Part shown: piece after piece, positions 1-6,890 of the stretch | Numbering within the stretch: the stretch's first letter is position 1 | How the letters are laid out: the number at the start of each line of letters is the position of its first letter | From: Parcubacteria group bacterium | GTDB lineage: Bacteria > Patescibacteriota > Minisyncoccia > SW-4-49-11 | Direction of reading: 5' to 3' | Assembly (NCBI GenBank): GCA_003565105.1 | Contig: PXDG01000052.1 | Coordinates: 1 to 10,536 of the forward strand | Length of the DNA: 10,536 bases | Notes under the pieces: model-generated | Told to the model about the DNA's origin: nothing | The model's input: only the letters and a program-made list of their open reading frames with translations | Databases searched by the model: none | Translations under genes and position numbers: made by a program

Positions 1-171
1 CCAAATCTCAAAATTGTAATTAGCCAAACATTTGAGAGAGATATTAAGACAAGTCTCTATTTGAACGAGAGATCACAAAGCCATTGGCTGTGGTTTCGAA
101 GAAAAACGTTGATCAGTGAAGATAATGTAATCCAAATTCAAACGATATTAGAAGAAATACAAAAGTTGTAA
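1..171 (+). CDS. C-terminal end of array module protein, copy 1 (partial)
   Basis: The window opens inside this reading frame, which runs 56 codons to a TAA at 169-171. The visible part is charged and probably helical, with the block SQSHWLWFRRKTLISE near residues 25-40. The same C-terminus occurs twice more in the window (copy 2 ending at 1641, copy 3 ending at 2272), and copy 1 is closest to copy 3 at base level. It is the only copy that may belong to an intact gene, because its upstream part lies outside the window. A small membrane protein starts 4 bases after its stop, so the two are probably translated together. I do not recognise the family. The repeated C-terminus followed by changing neighbours suggests a cassette array, but function is unknown. 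Confidence 0.6.
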   Translation, partial: PNLKIVISQTFERDIKTSLYLNERSQSHWLWFRRKTLISEDNVIQIQTILEEIQKL

Positions 172-175
172 TTAT

Positions 176-670
176 ATGAATATAAGACAAATTTCCCTTA
201 ATACAGTAATAGTGATAATTATCTTGTACCCCTTGTATCTAATAGTTATACCAAGTATATTGGGATACTACTTATATGGATTTTTGAATAATGAAATCCT
301 CATCTATGCTATATTGTTGGGCTGTTTGATTTTTTTCAAGACTAGTGATTGGAGTAAAAAGTATAAGAAGCAAGCAAAAATATATTTATATAGTGTTGTT
401 GTAATAGGGAGTTTATATGCTATATTAGGTATAGATTACGGATCAAATATGACCTTAGTTGAGGGTGAAGTACCTATCAATACAACAGGCAGTAATGTGT
501 GGACAGGGGAGTATTACTGTGGTGATGAACGAATATGGAGTTCTCATGTAGGAGGATGGCAAATTTTTTCTACTAAAACAAGGCTCTATCGAGATACATT
601 TATTTCATTCTATAAAACTACTCATGGTGTGGAAGATGTATTACTTAGTGAAGTCTGTTTTGAAGAATAG
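176..670 (+). CDS. small membrane protein with C-terminal Cys-pair domain
   Basis: This 164-residue protein has three hydrophobic segments (about residues 9-34, 38-55 and 69-86) followed by a polar C-terminal region of about 75 residues. That region holds two cysteines, one in YYCGDE near residue 114 and one in EVCFEE at the end, with a VGGW block between them. It is paralogous to the next gene: both share an ILYPL...IP...GYYLYG first segment and a KEAKIYL/KQAKIYL block before the third segment. The ATG at 176 lies 4 bases after the stop of copy 1, has no Shine-Dalgarno sequence and has a T at -1 like every other start here. It is probably an integral membrane protein with an exported or loop domain that may form a disulphide. 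No family is recognised; an immunity or accessory role to the array protein is only a guess. Confidence 0.7.
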   Translation: MNIRQISLNTVIVIIILYPLYLIVIPSILGYYLYGFLNNEILIYAILLGCLIFFKTSDWSKKYKKQAKIYLYSVVVIGSLYAILGIDYGSNMTLVEGEVPINTTGSNVWTGEYYCGDERIWSSHVGGWQIFSTKTRLYRDTFISFYKTTHGVEDVLLSEVCFEE

Positions 671-719
671 AGTTTTTCTTATAATTATCTACTAAAAAGA
701 CACTTCCATTATCAATTAT

Positions 720-1163
720 ATGAAAACAGTGTATAGAATAATAACAGTAGCAATACTTCTGTACCCATTGGTATTAATACTCATACCAAGAATGTTTGGG
801 TATTATCTGTATGGACCACTCAACGGAGGATTAGTATATTTTTCATGGGTAGTATTACTATTACTTGGAGGAGTATCTGAAATATGGAAAAAAAACCGGA
901 AAGAGGCCAAGATATATTTAGGGATATTGATAGTTGTAGCGGGTTGGTACATGGCTTTAGACGTTAGAGGGCAAGCATATGGGAATATGAGAAAAGTGAC
1001 TCCAGAAGAGCAGCTAGCCCAATGGCGAGCTACAGAAGAGCGCTTCAATCTCGAACCAGAACCGTACGAATGCAATATTACTTATTATAGAAGCTCTCCT
1101 GTAGGAGGTAGTAGTGGAATATCTATATTATATATCCCAGCATATGGGGGGGGCGATTTGTAG
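720..1163 (+). CDS. paralogous small membrane protein, shortened at a G8 tract
   Basis: The reading frame gives 147 residues, with three hydrophobic segments (about residues 7-30, 36-50 and 66-82) and a polar tail. It is a paralogue of the gene at 176-670. The tail keeps the first cysteine (PYECN, near residue 118) and the VGG block, but the frame ends six codons past the start of a run of eight G at 1146-1153. If the run had nine G, the frame would continue to the TAG at 1259-1261 and give about 180 residues. The added part includes RFVDSEILGYKRK and IRECSL, which resemble the paralogue's LYRDTFISFYK and SEVCFEE and bring back the second cysteine. The gene is therefore either broken by loss of one G or switched by slippage in the tract. 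A TATAAT at 680-685 could serve a local promoter, but no good -35 is seen. Confidence 0.65.
   Translation: MKTVYRIITVAILLYPLVLILIPRMFGYYLYGPLNGGLVYFSWVVLLLLGGVSEIWKKNRKEAKIYLGILIVVAGWYMALDVRGQAYGNMRKVTPEEQLAQWRATEERFNLEPEPYECNITYYRSSPVGGSSGISILYIPAYGGGDL
1146..1153 (+). repeat. homopolymeric G8 tract inside a coding region
   Basis: Eight consecutive G in a strongly AT-rich region, within the 3' part of the membrane protein gene at 720. G8 places a stop at 1161-1163. One G more opens about 35 further codons with homology to the paralogue. Tracts like this are known sites of slipped-strand mispairing and are also prone to sequencing error. Confidence 0.85.
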
Positions 1164-1254
1164 ATAGTGAGATTTTAGGTTACAAAAGAAAACCTAATAA
1201 TGAAGAGCTGAATTTGATACGAGAATGCTCCCTTAGTAGAAAAAGTAACACTAG

Positions 1255-1641
1255 AAGATAGGAACTTTAGGCTTAAGAGTAGATCGAGAGTTAGAGGATA
1301 CAATAGAAGCAGAAGTATCTATTCGCGCACTTACTTATACTGAGAGAGTTGACTACATCCGCAGTCTGGTTGAATCCTTAGAAGACGATACAGCCTTCAT
1401 CCGAGGGAGAAAAAGAGTGTGGACACAACTTCTCCAACTCTTGGATCATCCTTTGATAGAAAGATTTCCACAACTGAAAGCCAATATTATTCAATCTTTG
1501 GAGAGAGATATACAGATAAGTCTGTATATCAATCAAGTGTCTCAAAGCCATTGGCTGTGGTGGAGGAGACAGACCTTGATTAGTGAGAAAAACATTGAGA
1601 TCATTGAAGAAATACAGATACAATTAGAATTAATGAAATGA
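1255..1641 (+). pseudogene. array module C-terminus, copy 2 (decayed 5' end)
   Basis: The frame is open from 1255 to the TGA at 1639-1641 and has no ATG or TTG. The only candidate start, GTG at 1417, lies in the middle of a stretch conserved with copy 3, so it is unlikely to be the real beginning. The encoded segment runs LEDTIEAEVSIRA, then RVDYIRSLVES, then LDHPLIERFPQLK, and ends with SQSHWLWWRRQTLISE. Copies 1 and 3 match along their shared lengths. Just upstream, another frame (from about 1227) reads PLVEKVTLEDRNF and appears to join this one by a frameshift near 1265-1280, as if a longer ancestral gene had been broken. Substitutions relative to copy 3 are mostly conservative. The next membrane gene begins at or just after its stop. 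Confidence 0.6.
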
Positions 1642-1643
1642 AT

Positions 1644-1898
1644 ATGAAGAAGTTTACGACGATATTTTTATTAGTCAACATAGTTCTATGGATGCTTACG
1701 TTTGGACCTGAGATATTCATTAGTAAGCTAGAGATTCTTATAGTAATTTTGAGTGTAATATTATTAGGATCTGGGGGATTTGTAGTATATCTTATAAAGA
1801 AAAAAAAATATAAATATCTCATTTTTCCAGTTCTTACTTCTATCGTAAACACAGTCATACTTATATTCTCATATGTATTTAAAGATGGGGTGCTGTAA
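1644..1898 (+). CDS. small three-segment membrane protein
   Basis: This product of about 84 residues has three hydrophobic segments (roughly residues 5-21, 28-52 and 60-77 from this start), with a Lys-rich loop (KKKKYKY) between the second and third. That fits an inner-membrane protein with a cytoplasmic positive loop. It shares no evident sequence with the paralogous pair at 176 and 720, although it holds the same position after a copy of the array module. An ATG at 1638 overlaps the TGA of copy 2. I prefer ATG 1644 because it has T at -1, as all other starts in the window do; the difference is two residues. No family is recognised. Confidence 0.55.
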   Translation: MKKFTTIFLLVNIVLWMLTFGPEIFISKLEILIVILSVILLGSGGFVVYLIKKKKYKYLIFPVLTSIVNTVILIFSYVFKDGVL

Positions 1899-1903
1899 AT
1901 CCT

Positions 1904-2272
1904 ATGAATTAGAAGACACGATAGAAGCAGAAATATGAATTAGAAATATCTATTCGGGACTTCACCTATGAAGAGCGAGTTGATTATATCCGTAGTCTCA
2001 TTGAATCCATAGAAGAAGATACAACCTTCATTCAAAGACGGAAGAGAGTGTGGCTACATCTTGTGGATCTATTGAATCATCCATTGATAGAAAGATTACC
2101 AAATCTCAAAATAGTGATTATCCAAACATTTGAGAGATATATTAAGACAAGTCTCTATTTTAAGGAAAGATCACAAAGTCATTGGCTTGGTGTTGGAAAT
2201 TCGCCTTGGGCGAAGAGACGGCAAACCTTGATTAGTGAAGGAAACGAGGCAAAAGTTCTAAATATTTTGTAG
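1904..2272 (+). pseudogene. array module C-terminus, copy 3 (decayed, with insertions)
   Basis: The segment begins with ELEDTIEAEI in one frame. An extra 13 bases compared with copy 2 (around 1931-1943) then shift the frame, and the sequence continues as SIRDFTYEERVDYIRSLIES and so on to the TAG at 2270-2272. The 12-base string tatgaattagaa occurs at both 1903-1914 and 1934-1945, so the shift looks like a local duplication. No ATG lies in the main frame; the GTG at 2048 matches the position of the GTG in copy 2 and is not convincing. A second insertion at about 2190-2214 adds GVGNSPWAK in frame in place of the two Trp of copy 2. The end (VLNIL) differs from the other copies. It is probably a non-functional remnant. 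Confidence 0.6.
2200..2214 (+). repeat. short palindromic insertion in copy 3
   Basis: TTCGCC and GGCGAA pair perfectly around a TTG loop. The hairpin lies in about 21 extra bases that copies 1 and 2 lack at the same point. It keeps the reading frame, and it is GC-rich compared with its surroundings. Confidence 0.55.
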
Positions 2273-2306
2273 ATAAAAAATGTTTTTTTTGTTATAATAA
2301 AAAGAG

Positions 2307-2335
2307 TTGAAAGTATATATAATTATAAATATATA
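2307..2335 (+). promoter_or_regulatory. sigma-70-type promoter for htrA operon
   Basis: TTGAAA at 2307-2312 and TATAAT at 2330-2335 are 17 bases apart. Transcription would begin near 2342, only about 9 bases before the ATG at 2351, so the mRNA would have almost no leader. Another TATAAT at 2293-2298 lacks a good -35. Confidence 0.65.
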
Positions 2336-2350
2336 ATAAGATCTATAAAT

Positions 2351-3514
2351 ATGAAAAACGGTATTTCATCACAAGGATTGTCTCATATCGTTCTGATTAG
2401 TGTCATTGCATCAACTATTGCAGGATTCTTTGCTGGAGGAATATCCTTTAGTTATTTAAGTGATCAATCTTCAGGAGTGTCCAAAGGAGGGCAAGTTTCT
2501 CAGGTAGATATTTCTCAAGAAGAATCGGCAGTGACTTCACTAGTACAAGAGGTTAGTCCATCCGTTGTAAGTATTTCCATTTCAAAAGAGATTGCAGTAG
2601 GTGGGTTGAGTCCTTTTGATATTTTTCGAGGAAATGATGGGCGCATTGAAACTCGGGAGCGAGAGGTCGGTGGGGGAACGGGATTTGTAGTGTCTGACAA
2701 TGGTCTTATTATGACAAATAGACACGTAGTAAGTGATCAAGATGCTACATACACCGTAGTATTTAACGATGGAGAGCGTATAGAGGGGGAAGTTGTCTCT
2801 CTTCATCCCACCCAAGACTTAGCTCTTATCAAAGTGGACAAATCGGGGTTAACTCCGCTTACTTTTGCCGAATCAGACGACCTTCTTGTTGGTCAAACGG
2901 TTGTTGCAATTGGAAATGCTTTAACTGAATTTGAAAATACTGTTAGTCGTGGCGTTGTTTCAGGATTAAGGAGGTCTATTGTTGCTTCGGATCAAGCAGG
3001 AAATAGTGAAGAACTCTCCAATATTATACAAACCGATGCTGCTATTAATCCAGGAAACTCGGGAGGACCACTTCTAGATATAAATGGTAGAGTAATCGGG
3101 GTAAATGTAGCTACCGCAAGAGGAGCTCAAAGCATTGGGTTTGCTGTCCCATCAAACACTGCTATGAGAATGATTGATGATGTGTTAGAGTTTGGAGAAG
3201 TGAAAGTAGCCTACTTAGGTGTTCGATATCAAATGGTACAGCCGAGAAGTACTTTGTCCGAAGAATTAGGATTAGAATCAGGAGCCTTTATTTCTGCTAG
3301 TGATGGACCAGCGGTTCTTGCGGGTTCTCCAGCTTCTGAAGCTGATATTAGAGGTGGAGATGTTCTATTGAGTATTGATGATGAGGAACTGAATATGAGA
3401 AATACGTTAGCTGAAATAATTTCTCAATATAGACCTGGAGATACGGTAACTATAGAATTATCTCGAGATGGGCAAAATAGGACAGTGAATGTTCAGCTAG
3501 GGGAACGACCATAG
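2351..3514 (+). CDS. htrA: HtrA/Deg family serine protease, membrane-anchored, one PDZ domain
   Basis: A 387-residue trypsin-like protease that degrades or processes damaged and misfolded proteins outside the cytoplasmic membrane. One hydrophobic segment (about residues 11-36) anchors it, followed by a linker to about residue 58. The catalytic domain has all three residues: His125 in TNRHVV, Asp156 in QDLALIKV and Ser237 in NPGNSGGPLL. Residues from about 285 form a single PDZ domain with YLGVRY and a GSPASEADIRGGDVLLSID segment. The length and the single PDZ match DegS-type and Gram-positive HtrA proteins. It is the first gene after the promoter at 2307, with the AI-2E-family gene 18 bases downstream. 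The start at 2351 places the hydrophobic anchor correctly at the N-terminus. The chaperone/protease role is known for the family; the substrates are unknown. Confidence 0.95.
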   Translation: MKNGISSQGLSHIVLISVIASTIAGFFAGGISFSYLSDQSSGVSKGGQVSQVDISQEESAVTSLVQEVSPSVVSISISKEIAVGGLSPFDIFRGNDGRIETREREVGGGTGFVVSDNGLIMTNRHVVSDQDATYTVVFNDGERIEGEVVSLHPTQDLALIKVDKSGLTPLTFAESDDLLVGQTVVAIGNALTEFENTVSRGVVSGLRRSIVASDQAGNSEELSNIIQTDAAINPGNSGGPLLDINGRVIGVNVATARGAQSIGFAVPSNTAMRMIDDVLEFGEVKVAYLGVRYQMVQPRSTLSEELGLESGAFISASDGPAVLAGSPASEADIRGGDVLLSIDDEELNMRNTLAEIISQYRPGDTVTIELSRDGQNRTVNVQLGERP

Positions 3515-3532
3515 TAATCAATAATTGCAATT

Positions 3533-4564
3533 ATGCATATCAATACTCATATTTCTATTGCTTCAATGCTTAAAATCCTTTTTTCAGCATTAGGAGCTTT
3601 GCTCCTTTGGTACCTTAAAGAAGTTGTATTGTTAATATTTTTAGCATTTATTATTTCTGCGGTAGCCAATTATGTAGCAATAATTCTATCAGAAAAGTAT
3701 CAGATTCCTACTACTTGGGGAATATCATTTACTTTTGTAATTATCATTACTATTATTGTTACAATTGTAACCTTACTGATTCCTGCTATTATTGCTGAAG
3801 GATATGCTTTTTCTAACGCTGTACCTCTCTGGGTTGATCGTATTCAAAGAAATTTACTCAATGCAGGATTATTTATAGATGTAGGTATTGAAAATATTCA
3901 AGATTTAGCAGAGCTCTTTCCGTTTGTAGGAGGTAATGCTGTCAATCTTTTTCAAGGAGTTTTTGAAATTTTTACCTTTGGATTTTTAACTGTAATGCTC
4001 GGCTTTTATATTGCTATGGATCCTCAAGCATTAGATAAAGTATTATCATTATTTGTCCCCAGAAGTTACAAAAAAGAATTTCAGATATTTCTTGATAAAT
4101 CTCGATTTCGTCTTGGTAATTGGGCTCTCAGTCAAATTACTGTAGCCCTCACGACTGGTATATTTTTATACACTATTCTTTCAATGACACAAGTACGGTA
4201 TGCGACTTTATTAGCGCTTCTTTGGGCTCTTTCTGAAATTGTTCCTTTTGTAGGACCATTGTTAGCAAGTGTTCCAGTCCTTATCTTCTCTTTCTCTGTA
4301 TCATCCACGTTTGGATTGTCAATTTTAGCATGTTTAATTATTATACAAGTACTTAAATTCACATTATTGGTTCCAATATTTATTGATAAAAAAGCTCGAT
4401 TAAATCCCTTCGCTGTAGTATTCTCCCTGATGATTGGTGGCGCGATCGCTGGTCCATTTGGAGTAGTGATTGCTACACCGATCATCTCTATACTTACATT
4501 ACTCAAAGACAACCTTGAGAAATATGTAAATGTAGATCTCGTGCATAAAGTAACTAATGAATAA
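3533..4564 (+). CDS. AI-2E family (PerM/YdiK-like) transporter-type membrane protein
   Basis: A 343-residue hydrophobic protein with about eight membrane segments: two near the N-terminus (about 10-53), one at 63-88, then a hydrophilic stretch at about 95-140, and the rest in the C-terminal half. Family marks include PFVGPLLASVP at 238-248 and a C-terminal NPFAVVFSLMIGG followed by GPFGVVIATP (about 291-316). Members of this family (PF01594) have been linked to autoinducer export, Na+/H+ antiport or general permease roles, so the substrate cannot be told from the sequence. The length is normal. It lies 18 bases after htrA and its stop overlaps or abuts the next start, so it is probably cotranscribed. 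Pairing with htrA suggests an envelope role, but that is inference. Confidence 0.88.
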   Translation: MHINTHISIASMLKILFSALGALLLWYLKEVVLLIFLAFIISAVANYVAIILSEKYQIPTTWGISFTFVIIITIIVTIVTLLIPAIIAEGYAFSNAVPLWVDRIQRNLLNAGLFIDVGIENIQDLAELFPFVGGNAVNLFQGVFEIFTFGFLTVMLGFYIAMDPQALDKVLSLFVPRSYKKEFQIFLDKSRFRLGNWALSQITVALTTGIFLYTILSMTQVRYATLLALLWALSEIVPFVGPLLASVPVLIFSFSVSSTFGLSILACLIIIQVLKFTLLVPIFIDKKARLNPFAVVFSLMIGGAIAGPFGVVIATPIISILTLLKDNLEKYVNVDLVHKVTNE

Positions 4565-4565
4565 T

Positions 4566-5417
4566 ATGAAAAATATACTGGTAATTGGATCAAAAGGAAT
4601 GTTAGGGATGGATATGATGATGTTACTAGAAGCCCATCCTGAGTATAATCCTATCGGTTGCACTCGTGATGAACTTGATATAACGAAGTTAGATTTAGTT
4701 AATAGGGTGGTTGAAGATGTAAGCCCAGATATGGTCATTAATTGCGCAGCTTATACCGATGTTGAGCAAGCAGAAGAACAGATTGATAGAGCCTATCAAG
4801 TAAATTCATATGGACCAGAATATCTGGCGCGTGCCACCAAAGAGAGAAATATCCCTCTGGTACAAATTAGTACAAATTTTGTATTTGATGGATCTCAGGA
4901 AGAACCATATCGAGAAGATCAAAAACCACATAATCCGATTAATATTTATGGTGCCTCCAAGCTTCGTGGTGAAGAATTAGCTCAGCAATATAATGATAAA
5001 GTTTATATTATACGAACCTCAAATCTTTTTGGTGCTCATGGAAAGAATTTTGTTCAGACAATAACTCGTTTGGGAGAAACAAAAGATACACTACAAGTGA
5101 TTGGTGATCAGATTGGAAATCCAACATACACCAAACATCTAGCACAGGCAATTATCGATATTATTGAAGAAAATGCAGATTACGGAGTGTATCATCTCAC
5201 TAATTCAACACCTGCTGGAGCTGGGATATCGTGGTATACCTTTGCCAAAAAAATTATGGAAATCAGGGGGTTTCCCACTAAATTAACTCGAGTTACTACA
5301 GAAGCCTACCCAACGAAAGCTCATCGTCCACGACAAGGAGTAATACTCAACACTAAGCGCCCACAATTGCCATCGTATCAAGATGCGTTACAAGAGTTTT
5401 TAGCAAAACATCTCTAA
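4566..5417 (+). CDS. rmlD: RmlD-type dTDP-4-dehydrorhamnose reductase
   Basis: A short-chain dehydrogenase/reductase of the RmlD family. It reduces dTDP-4-dehydro-L-rhamnose to dTDP-L-rhamnose with NAD(P)H, for surface glycans. The N-terminus has the nucleotide-binding GSKGMLG loop, followed by CAAYTDVEQAE and a YGASKLRGE active-site helix with the Tyr and Lys (131 and 135 counted from ATG 4557). The usual STDYVFDG block reads STNFVFDG, so Asp is replaced by Asn. The length (283-286) is normal. ATG 4566 begins MKNILVIG as is typical for the family and has T at -1; ATG 4557 would add three residues and overlap the upstream gene by 8 bases. No rmlA, B or C is in view, so another deoxysugar reductase or a MAT2B-like role cannot be excluded. 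Confidence 0.85.
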   Translation: MKNILVIGSKGMLGMDMMMLLEAHPEYNPIGCTRDELDITKLDLVNRVVEDVSPDMVINCAAYTDVEQAEEQIDRAYQVNSYGPEYLARATKERNIPLVQISTNFVFDGSQEEPYREDQKPHNPINIYGASKLRGEELAQQYNDKVYIIRTSNLFGAHGKNFVQTITRLGETKDTLQVIGDQIGNPTYTKHLAQAIIDIIEENADYGVYHLTNSTPAGAGISWYTFAKKIMEIRGFPTKLTRVTTEAYPTKAHRPRQGVILNTKRPQLPSYQDALQEFLAKHL

Positions 5418-5425
5418 AATACTGT

Positions 5426-6022
5426 ATGATTTCTAAACAATACCCCAATATACTAGTGTTTGATATTGAAACGATTGGGAATATTTCGAGTCCAAACTTT
5501 GTAGAAGATATGCAAATTACCGTAGTAGGAGTATATCACTATGGACGAGACGAGTATCGAACCTATTTTCAAGATCAGCTTGCCGAACTCGAAAATGATC
5601 TTCGAGAATCAGATCTTTTGGTTGGATTTAATAATGAACACTTCGACACTCCGATTTTAGATAAATATTATCTTCTTGATTTGTGGAGTATTCCCTCCTT
5701 TGATATATTGAAGCAGTTTCGTAGTCATACAGGTAGGCGAGTAGGATTAAATAGTATGGCGGGAGCTACGTTAGGAATGTATAAATCTGGAAGTGGAGCA
5801 GATGCTATGACATTTTTTGATGATGGTAAATTAGAAGAATTAGCAAAATATTGTTTGGATGATGTGAAATTAACCAAAGAAGTGTTTGATGTGATTATTC
5901 AAGAACAAAAAATGTACTATACCTCTAAGGATGGTTGGCTCCGTTTAAAAATAGATGTAGACTATAATATTGATGAATATATTACTGAACAAAAAAAGAA
6001 ATCTCAACACGCACTACTTTAA
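5426..6022 (+). CDS. DEDD-type 3'-5' exonuclease-like protein (RNase H fold)
   Basis: A stand-alone 198-residue nuclease domain. The three exonuclease motifs are in order: Exo I FDIET (Asp13, Glu15), Exo II LVGFNNEHFD (Asp74) and Exo III YCLDD (Tyr142, Asp146). These acidic residues bind two metal ions in DnaQ/PolB-type exonucleases and in the YprB-like RNase_H_2 group, which I judge the closer match. The C-terminal 30 residues are charged and fall outside the catalytic fold. The gene starts 8 bases after rmlD and is probably the last gene of the htrA operon. No clear terminator follows; the next promoter begins 12 bases after the stop. Whether it trims DNA or RNA cannot be told. Confidence 0.75.
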   Translation: MISKQYPNILVFDIETIGNISSPNFVEDMQITVVGVYHYGRDEYRTYFQDQLAELENDLRESDLLVGFNNEHFDTPILDKYYLLDLWSIPSFDILKQFRSHTGRRVGLNSMAGATLGMYKSGSGADAMTFFDDGKLEELAKYCLDDVKLTKEVFDVIIQEQKMYYTSKDGWLRLKIDVDYNIDEYITEQKKKSQHALL

Positions 6023-6034
6023 CGTTATTAATAG

Positions 6035-6063
6035 TTGTCAAAAATTACTAATTGTGCTACTAT
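6035..6063 (+). promoter_or_regulatory. promoter for the membrane protein gene at 6092
   Basis: TTGTCA at 6035-6040 and TACTAT at 6058-6063 are separated by 17 bases. This predicts a start near 6070 and a leader of about 20 bases. Confidence 0.55.
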
Positions 6064-6091
6064 GTACTCCATATAAGCTAGATGTAGCTCT

Positions 6092-6754
6092 ATGGAATCC
6101 AATACAGCGCAAGTATCTCGTACTTCAAGACCTAGATCAAGGATAAGATTTGGAGAAGTGCACCCACAAAAAGCACTTATACTAATGCTGTTAACGGGAG
6201 GACTCTATGCTTGGTACTGGATGTATCGACATTGGATATCAATTTCCCGTTCGGGACATTCAACAATGCCAGTTATTCTCGGAATAGTATTACATCCCAT
6301 TAGTGTATTTAGCCTATTTCAATTCATTGATAAGGCGTCAAATCAAGTAGGCTATCACAAACCTTCTACGGTGTGGATTGATGGAATTATCTGGCTTTTA
6401 ATACACATTGTAGCATTTGGTATTTTAATAAATACCCCATTTTTCTTTGCCACGGTTATTGGCTATCACATAGTAGCATTTGCTTTACTCTGTCTCTTGA
6501 TTCTTAGTAGCTTTTTAATATATGATATTCAGCAGAAAGTTGCTTACTATTTATACTTCACTACTTTTGAAAGACATAATAATAATATTGAGTTTTACCA
6601 TCTTGTACTCAGTCTCCTTGTTGTAACAATTTTTATTAGAACGTTTTTCATTTATCCTCAGAACAGTGATATTCCTCCACACCCCGAGGGTTTAATTTCT
6701 CAAGATTCCTTATTAGGATCTATCTCAGAAATGGTTCCTTTTAAGATAAACTAA
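6092..6754 (+). CDS. multi-pass membrane protein, possibly DUF4234-like
   Basis: This 220-residue protein has a short basic N-terminus (RTSRPRSRIR), then about five hydrophobic segments (roughly residues 28-45, 60-78, 95-115, 118-146 and 168-188) and a polar tail of about 30 residues. The first segment reads LLTGGLYAWYWMYRHW, which resembles the opening motif of DUF4234 membrane proteins (a T-x-G-x-Y-x-x-Y/W-W-x-Y/R pattern). The rest is not diagnostic. It has its own promoter at 6035 and is followed by the rpsB promoter, so it is probably a single-gene unit. Start 6092 fits the CTATG start pattern seen here. The function is unknown. Confidence 0.7.
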   Translation: MESNTAQVSRTSRPRSRIRFGEVHPQKALILMLLTGGLYAWYWMYRHWISISRSGHSTMPVILGIVLHPISVFSLFQFIDKASNQVGYHKPSTVWIDGIIWLLIHIVAFGILINTPFFFATVIGYHIVAFALLCLLILSSFLIYDIQQKVAYYLYFTTFERHNNNIEFYHLVLSLLVVTIFIRTFFIYPQNSDIPPHPEGLISQDSLLGSISEMVPFKIN

Positions 6755-6823
6755 GGAACGTTTGACTATATATTGGGTAAGACGCTTTTTATACAAATCC
6801 CTGCAATTACAGACTCCTAATAT

Positions 6824-6852
6824 TTGCAAAAATTATCCATAAATGGTAGTAT
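6824..6852 (+). promoter_or_regulatory. promoter for rpsB-tsf
   Basis: TTGCAA at 6824-6829 and TAGTAT at 6847-6852 have a 17-base spacer. A TGG just before the -10 gives an extended -10. Transcription would start near 6859, leaving a leader of about 32 bases with no Shine-Dalgarno sequence. Confidence 0.6.
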
Positions 6853-6890
6853 AAGAGAACTGTTGTAGTATCATTTAATAATTATACGCT

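Noticed and set aside
1417..1641. GTG at 1417 (and the matching GTG at 2048) as the start of a separate 74-residue protein
   Set aside because: Homology between copies 2 and 3 continues well upstream of both GTGs in the same frame, so these are internal positions of a longer broken gene.
4132..4593. 153-codon open frame on the minus strand
   Set aside because: It is a shadow of the AI-2E-family gene and the start of rmlD, both clearly coding on the plus strand.
6729..6762. Terminator at the end of the gene at 6092 (GTTCCTT...AAGGAAC)
   Set aside because: The stem is only 7 bp with a 12-base loop, overlaps the coding end and lacks a T-run.
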